This document shows, piece by piece, positions 4,237-8,231 of a stretch of DNA of 8,231 nt (position 1 is the first letter of the stretch; every line of letters starts with the position of its first letter). The notes beneath the pieces are model-generated. The model was not told the origin of the DNA and ran no database searches. It worked only from the letters and a program-made list of their open reading frames with translations. The stretch comes from Pseudoselenomonas ruminantium (lineage in GTDB: Bacteria > Bacillota > Negativicutes > Selenomonadales > Selenomonadaceae). The stretch lies in NCBI GenBank assembly GCA_002448495.1, contig DJYL01000034.1, forward strand, positions 6,920 to 15,150, written 5' to 3'. The position numbers were made by a program, and so were the translations under genes.

Positions 4237-6607
4237 GGTATCCGGTGTAAAAGGTCATCAGACGAGAATGGATGTTGTCGGCAATAACATTGCCAACGTA
4301 AATACTACAGGTTTTAAATCTGGTCGTGTTACTTTTGCTGATACGCTTAGCCAGACTACGGCTAATGCTTCGGCAGCTACGGGCAATCTTGGTGGTACCA
4401 ACCCGAAGCAGATTGGCTTGGGCGTGGGCGTAGCCAGCATTGACACCATTTTTACAGACGGCAGTGTGCAGGCAACGGGGAAAAATACGGATGTGGCCTT
4501 GTCTGGCAATGGTTTGTTTGTCGTAAAAAGCGGCAATGAAACCTATTATACGCGTGATGGTGCGTTTGAATTTGATGAAAAAGGGAATTATGTTCTTCCG
4601 GGCAGCGGCCATTTTGTGCAGGGCTGGACGGCCAACAATGGCGTGTTGAATACAAATGGCGGCGTAGGGAATATTCAGATTCAGGCAGGCAAGTCTATGG
4701 CTGCTGCTGCGACGACTACAGCAACTTATAAAAATAATTTGGATGCGGCAGAGGAAACCGTGTTGGGGATGAAGATTACGGATTCCAAAAACAATTCTAT
4801 CACGCTTGATTCCACAAATACTAATTCTTATACGGTAGGCAAGGAGTATACTTCTACGGTCAGAAAAGAAGCTGTGGGGTTTGCTAGTGGAATCAGCCTG
4901 TCCTCCGTACAGGGAACCTATGCAATGGGAGGCGGCCCATACTTCCTTGCTACAGGTACAGATTTGACCGTCAATTTAGCCAATGGCGATGCTGTAACCG
5001 TAAATAGTGCTTCTACCTCAACTTGGCGGGTAGGAAGCGATATCCCTTCCGCAACTATTAGTGTTACTTCATTAAATCCCAACCTTGCAACAAACCAAGT
5101 TACATTAGATAATGGTAATGCTACATTAACCAATAATAGTGGTACAACTTATACTGTTGAATTAGCCAATGGAGATACAATTTCGGTTCCGTCCACAGCT
5201 GCTCCTGTATCTGCCTATATCGTTGGTTCAGCGACCCCTGCAGCTAATATCTCCAGTATTACTGGAAGTACAATAGTATTGAATGATGGTACTACTTTAA
5301 AAAATAACAGTGGTACTATCTATCAAGTAGGCGGCACATTAAATGGTACGATTACCAATGCCACTTTGAATATTTCTTCCAATTCAACCACACAATACGA
5401 TGGCACTTCTACGATTAATCTCATAGTGACAAGCATAAATGGCTCAACGGTTACTTTTAGTGATGGTTCTTACATGAACTTGCCAGCAGCACAGGCAGCT
5501 ACACTGGCTGTAGGACAAACATATACTTTTGCACAAAATGGCTTCACTCCAGTTGCCATTTCCACTCCTAATGTCAGTGCTATTACTTCCAATTCCCCTT
5601 CAACTATCACTCGTTTATCCGGTACAATTGATTCTGTCGATGGAACGCCAACAAATACGGATACGTTTAATGCAACCTCTGGCTATATTACACCTGCCAG
5701 TGGCCTAACTGTTTCCGAAATGACCCTTACGGACAGCCTGGGCAGTACCATAAAGGTTTCTAACACTGACTCTACCGGCTATAAAGCAGGAAGCAGCACT
5801 TACACATCATCGATTTCTTCCATTCTGCTTAACATGAGTGATGGAACGACATCCACTCAGACAAGCGGCAAATACACCATGAGGTACAGTCTCCCCTTAA
5901 CCACTACTTTGACGGTTTATGATACGCTGGGCAATGCTCATACAGTTGTTGTGTACTTCACTAAAACAAAAACCGACAGCACCAACGGTAATCAGTGGAC
6001 AGCTTCCGTCAATACAGATGGCTCCGGGTCAAATACCATTACTGAAACCGATGGTAGTACAACGACCGTGGCCATGAATGACACAGCGTTGCAATTCACT
6101 ACCAATGGCAAATATAGCGATGGTTCGGGTACGTTGAATCTCACTCTGACAAATGGGTCTACAGCTGCTCAGACTGTAGTTATCGATGTGAGCCAGCTGA
6201 CGCAATATGCTGGCAATAACACAGTTAATGGTGTCACTGATGGCAATGCAGCAGGTACGCTGAAGTCGGTTTCCATTGATTCTTCTGGTATAATTACTGG
6301 AACTTACACCAATGGTATAAGCCAGTCTGAAGCACAGATTGCCGTAGCGCAGTTTACCAACGCTTCTGGTTTGACGAAGACGGGGGCAAGTCTTTATCAG
6401 CAGTCTAATAACTCTGGCGAGCCTAATGTGAAGACGGCTAGAGATTTAGGGGTAACGATGCAGGCTTCAACCCTCGAAATGTCCAACGTCGACATCGCCA
6501 ACGAATTCTCCGATATGATTATCACCCAGCGTGGTTTCCAGTCCAATTCCAAGATTATCACGGTAAGTGATGAAATGCTTGAAACCATGATTAATATGAA
6601 ACGTTAA
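4214..6607 (+). CDS. flgE: Flagellar hook protein FlgE, copy 2
   Basis: The protein has 797 residues, about twice a typical FlgE. The N-terminal rod/hook domain (LYSGVSGVKGHQTRMD, GNNIANVNTTGFK) and C-terminal domain (LEMSNVDIANEFSDMIITQRGFQSNSK and on to the stop) mark a polymerising flagellar axial protein. The FlaE-like part (SLPLTTTLTVYDTLGN) begins near residue 555. The central region, about 165-549, is Thr/Ser/Asn/Gly-rich with repeated units such as LANGD (255-259 and 317-321) and NNSGT (307-311 and 364-368). It does not match copy 1 there and lies in unusually AT-rich DNA. No cysteine is present, as usual for exported flagellar subunits. The start is the ATG at 4214, 12 nt after AAAGGAG; a second ATG follows. 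No promoter is seen in this orientation, so the gene may be silent until the upstream segment inverts. A terminator follows. Confidence 0.94.
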   Translation: MMRSLYSGVSGVKGHQTRMDVVGNNIANVNTTGFKSGRVTFADTLSQTTANASAATGNLGGTNPKQIGLGVGVASIDTIFTDGSVQATGKNTDVALSGNGLFVVKSGNETYYTRDGAFEFDEKGNYVLPGSGHFVQGWTANNGVLNTNGGVGNIQIQAGKSMAAAATTTATYKNNLDAAEETVLGMKITDSKNNSITLDSTNTNSYTVGKEYTSTVRKEAVGFASGISLSSVQGTYAMGGGPYFLATGTDLTVNLANGDAVTVNSASTSTWRVGSDIPSATISVTSLNPNLATNQVTLDNGNATLTNNSGTTYTVELANGDTISVPSTAAPVSAYIVGSATPAANISSITGSTIVLNDGTTLKNNSGTIYQVGGTLNGTITNATLNISSNSTTQYDGTSTINLIVTSINGSTVTFSDGSYMNLPAAQAATLAVGQTYTFAQNGFTPVAISTPNVSAITSNSPSTITRLSGTIDSVDGTPTNTDTFNATSGYITPASGLTVSEMTLTDSLGSTIKVSNTDSTGYKAGSSTYTSSISSILLNMSDGTTSTQTSGKYTMRYSLPLTTTLTVYDTLGNAHTVVVYFTKTKTDSTNGNQWTASVNTDGSGSNTITETDGSTTTVAMNDTALQFTTNGKYSDGSGTLNLTLTNGSTAAQTVVIDVSQLTQYAGNNTVNGVTDGNAAGTLKSVSIDSSGIITGTYTNGISQSEAQIAVAQFTNASGLTKTGASLYQQSNNSGEPNVKTARDLGVTMQASTLEMSNVDIANEFSDMIITQRGFQSNSKIITVSDEMLETMINMKR
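6471..6507. repeat. Right arm of 37-bp inverted repeat in the flgE 3' ends
   Basis: This is the exact reverse complement of 1-37, within the codons for LEMSNVDIANEF. Because the window starts inside its partner, the true length of the repeat cannot be measured. Confidence 0.85.
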
Positions 6608-6622
6608 CCTCAATATAATAAT

Positions 6623-6663
6623 AAAAGACCAGCCTGCCATACAGATAAGCAAGCTGGTCTTTT
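6623..6663. terminator. Bidirectional rho-independent terminator, flgE / araD
   Basis: An 11-bp perfect stem (AAAAGACCAGC with GCTGGTCTTTT) closes a 19-nt loop, with T-rich sequence after it on the plus strand and A-rich sequence before it. It lies 15 bp after the flgE copy 2 stop and 12 bp from the araD stop, so it can end both converging transcripts. Confidence 0.9.
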
Positions 6664-6675
6664 ATTTTTATTGGG

Positions 6676-7377
6676 TTATTTTTTCTTCTGCCCGTAATAA
6701 GCATTCGGGCCGTGTTTGCGCAGGAAGTGCTTGTCGAGGAGCACCTGCGGCATGGGGTCGCGGTCCTGCGTGAGCATCTGCGTATGGAAGGCCATCATGG
6801 CGACTTCTTCGAGCACGACGGCATTATGCACGGCATTGAAGCAGTCCGTGCCCCAGATGAAGGGGCCGTGGTTCTTCACGATCACCGCCGGCACATAGTC
6901 CGGATTGATGTCGTATTTCTTGAACCGTTCCACAGCCACCACGCCGGTATTGTACTCATAAGCGCCTTTAATTTCTTCCTCGGTCATATCGCGGGTGCAG
7001 GGAATTTCACCATAGAAATAATCGCCCTGCGTCGTGCCATAAGCACGCACGCCCTGGCCAGCCTGGGCAAAAATCGTCGCCCAGCGGGAATGGGTATGCA
7101 CCACGCCGCCAATGTTGGGGAATTCCTTGTAGAAAATCCGATGCGTTTCGGTATCGGAAGAAGGATTGAGGTCACCTTCCACCTTATTGCCATCCAAGTC
7201 CACAACCACCATATCCGACGGCTTCATCACATCATACTCAACCCCGGACGGCTTAATGACAAACAGCCCCTTTTCCCGGTCAATCCCGGAAACATTGCCC
7301 CAGGTAAAGGTAATCAGATTATGCTTCGGCAAAAGCATATTGGCTTCGTAGACTTTCTCTTTCAGTTCTTCTAACAT
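6676..7377 (-). CDS. araD: L-ribulose-5-phosphate 4-epimerase
   Basis: The protein has 233 residues, matching the ~231 of AraD. It interconverts L-ribulose 5-phosphate and D-xylulose 5-phosphate by retro-aldol chemistry, linking arabinose use to the pentose phosphate pathway in the cytoplasm. Zinc ligands are visible at His94 and His96 ([10 protein letters not shown]) and His170 (VKNHGPF). Phosphate and substrate contacts fit GNVS (27-30), Lys42 and SSDTETH (73-79). The catalytic pair corresponds to Asp119 and Tyr228 (GPNAYYGQ). The start is ATG with GGAGG 7 nt upstream. It appears to be a single-gene unit with its own promoter and candidate operators; no other arabinose gene lies within the window. 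The paralogues UlaF and SgbE act on the same substrate, so AraD against those rests on general similarity. Confidence 0.92.
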   Translation of the reverse strand: MLEELKEKVYEANMLLPKHNLITFTWGNVSGIDREKGLFVIKPSGVEYDVMKPSDMVVVDLDGNKVEGDLNPSSDTETHRIFYKEFPNIGGVVHTHSRWATIFAQAGQGVRAYGTTQGDYFYGEIPCTRDMTEEEIKGAYEYNTGVVAVERFKKYDINPDYVPAVIVKNHGPFIWGTDCFNAVHNAVVLEEVAMMAFHTQMLTQDRDPMPQVLLDKHFLRKHGPNAYYGQKKK

Positions 7378-7395
7378 AAATTCCCCTCCAATATT

Positions 7396-7408
7396 GTGCT
7401 ATGCACAC
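7396..7408. promoter_or_regulatory. Candidate operator, araD leader
   Basis: TGTGC-TAT-GCACA is a perfect dyad between the araD -10 element and its ribosome site. It shares the half site TTGTGC with the palindrome at 7494-7509. A repressor bound here would block transcript start or elongation. Confidence 0.4.
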
Positions 7409-7449
7409 TTTATTACCGATTGTTATTCATTAGGATTACTTACACAAAT

Positions 7450-7478
7450 ATCATACACCACTGGGATTGCCATTTCAA
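7450..7478 (-). promoter_or_regulatory. Sigma-A promoter of araD
   Basis: On the minus strand TTGAAA (7478-7473) and TATGAT (7455-7450) are separated by exactly 17 bp. This is a near-consensus vegetative promoter about 70 bp upstream of the araD ATG. Confidence 0.75.
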
Positions 7479-7493
7479 TAGTTTTGGAAATTT

Positions 7494-7509
7494 TTGTGCT
7501 CGTACACAA
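7494..7509. promoter_or_regulatory. Candidate operator upstream of araD promoter
   Basis: TTGTG-CTCGTA-CACAA is an imperfect-centre dyad 15 bp upstream of the araD -35 element. Its form recalls AraR-type operators of Firmicutes, and with the dyad at 7396-7408 it would bracket the promoter. A caution: GTACACAA also precedes the palindromic repeat at 8196, so part of this may belong to that repeat. Confidence 0.4.
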
Positions 7510-7528
7510 TGCCTGTTCAGCAACCCCA

Positions 7529-7610
7529 GCCCGCAACGGCAGGTGGTATTTTCCACAGCTTTTGACAAACCTGTCTATGGCAAAGGAAAATACTGCCTGC
7601 CGGCGCGGGC
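7529..7610. repeat. 82-bp palindromic intergenic repeat element, copy 1
   Basis: The arms GCCCGC / GGCAGG / GTATTTTCC (7529-7554) pair with GGAAAATAC / CCTGCC / GCGGGC (7585-7610). Within the 26-nt arms only a 3-nt and a 2-nt block do not pair perfectly. A related half is present at 8196-8231, so this is a repeated element, not a lone hairpin. It lies just after the queT stop and may protect or end that transcript. No T-run follows, so it is not a classic terminator. Confidence 0.8.
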
Positions 7611-7627
7611 GTCCTTGCGCAGAGTTT

Positions 7628-8113
7628 TTAGCGAAACAACTCCTTACGGCGCGGATACAGCGCCTTATACAGCAGCAGCCCCAACACGCCGCAGGAAATC
7701 ACTTCCCCCAAACCTACAGTCGCCATCATCAAAGGAATCGGCAGTTCCAAATCATAGGCATAACGCAAAACAAAGGGAATAATCACCATATTGGACACTA
7801 TCGGCGGTAGAATCGCCGCTGCAGGCTTCCAACCGCGCAACATTCGCGTCCCCACAGCCCCTATTAAAGTAGCCAGCGTTCCAAACACCACATCCGGCAG
7901 CGGTGCACCGCCAACAATATTGCCCAACAAGCACCCAACCGTCAGCCCCGGAACCGCCGCCGCCGTAAACACCGGCAAAATCGTCAACGCCTCCGAAATC
8001 CGCACCTGCACCTCACTAAACGAAAACGGCGCAAACACCACCGTCAACACCACATAAACCGCTGCAATCACCGCCGCCTGCGCCAAAAAACGCGTATATT
8101 TTCTCTGTTTCAA
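7628..8113 (-). CDS. queT: QueT family queuosine-precursor transporter (ECF S component)
   Basis: The protein has 161 residues, mostly hydrophobic, with about five to six membrane segments (for example 11-30, 43-62, 72-88, 99-118 and 131-150). The signature SEVQVRISEALTILP (33-47) and GNIVGG (64-69) match the QueT/COG4708 family. Family members are substrate-binding S components that work with a shared ECF energising module to import a queuosine precursor such as preQ1; no module genes are in the window. The start is TTG at 8113. A stop lies three codons upstream in frame, no ATG fits, and GGAG (8128-8125) is 11 nt away. The expected preQ1 riboswitch was not found in the 118 bp of upstream sequence available. 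The gene lies between two copies of a palindromic repeat. Confidence 0.85.
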   Translation of the reverse strand: MKQRKYTRFLAQAAVIAAVYVVLTVVFAPFSFSEVQVRISEALTILPVFTAAAVPGLTVGCLLGNIVGGAPLPDVVFGTLATLIGAVGTRMLRGWKPAAAILPPIVSNMVIIPFVLRYAYDLELPIPLMMATVGLGEVISCGVLGLLLYKALYPRRKELFR

Positions 8114-8195
8114 AAAAACTCACACTCCTGTCAAACACTTATCCGGACCTATCCCGCCACCTCGTTACAAGTCCAATTCAAGTACACAAAACCAA

Positions 8196-8231
8196 GCCCG
8201 CGGGGCAGGTGATGTTTTTCCGCAGCTTTTG
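8196..8231. repeat. Palindromic intergenic repeat element, copy 2 (cut by window edge)
   Basis: GCCCGC, GGCAGGTG and TTTTCC followed by CAGCTTTTG run in the same order and orientation as at 7529-7563. Only the left arm is inside the window. GTACACAA lies shortly before both copies (7502-7509 and 8182-8189), so the repeat unit may be longer than the hairpin. Confidence 0.7.

Noticed and set aside
4172..4612. 146-residue minus-strand reading frame
   Set aside because: It is antisense to the conserved start of flgE copy 2; the plus-strand protein is clearly the real gene.
6712..7374. 220-residue plus-strand reading frame
   Set aside because: It is antisense to araD and rich in His/Arg as expected from the complementary strand of a real gene.
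1..8231. tRNA, rRNA or CRISPR array
   Set aside because: No cloverleaf with a CCA-type end, rRNA core sequence or regularly spaced short direct repeats was seen on either strand.

Overview
The window looks like part of a chromosome of a flagellated Negativicute (Selenomonas-like Firmicute). This placement is an inference from the style of the FlgE proteins, strong GGAGG ribosome sites, moderate GC and a QueT transporter; no rRNA or marker gene is present to prove it.

The left 6.6 kb is one symmetrical unit. Two full-size but different flagellar hook protein genes (flgE) point away from each other: copy 1 on the minus strand (2390 down to and past the left edge) and copy 2 on the plus strand (4214-6607). 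They are about 90% identical in the first 120 residues and similar over the last ~250, but their central domains (about residues 165-550) are different. Between them lies a 1.5-kb segment bounded by a perfect 23-bp inverted repeat (2591-2613 and 4071-4093). It carries a Hin-like serine recombinase, a PemK/MazF-type toxin with a small candidate antitoxin, and, at its left end only, a sigma-28-type flagellar promoter reading out into copy 1. Sequence similarity between the two flgE flanks stops exactly at the inner end of the repeat. The simplest reading is an invertible promoter cassette that chooses which of two hook proteins is made. In the orientation shown, copy 1 would be ON and copy 2 would lack a promoter. 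The 5' leader of copy 1 also carries an ~83-bp structured insertion absent from copy 2.

The right part is ordinary metabolism. After a bidirectional terminator comes araD (L-ribulose-5-phosphate 4-epimerase, minus strand) with a clear promoter and two candidate operator palindromes. Next is queT (queuosine-precursor ECF transporter S component, minus strand). queT lies between two copies of a palindromic intergenic repeat, the second cut by the right edge.

No tRNA, rRNA, CRISPR array or insertion sequence was seen.
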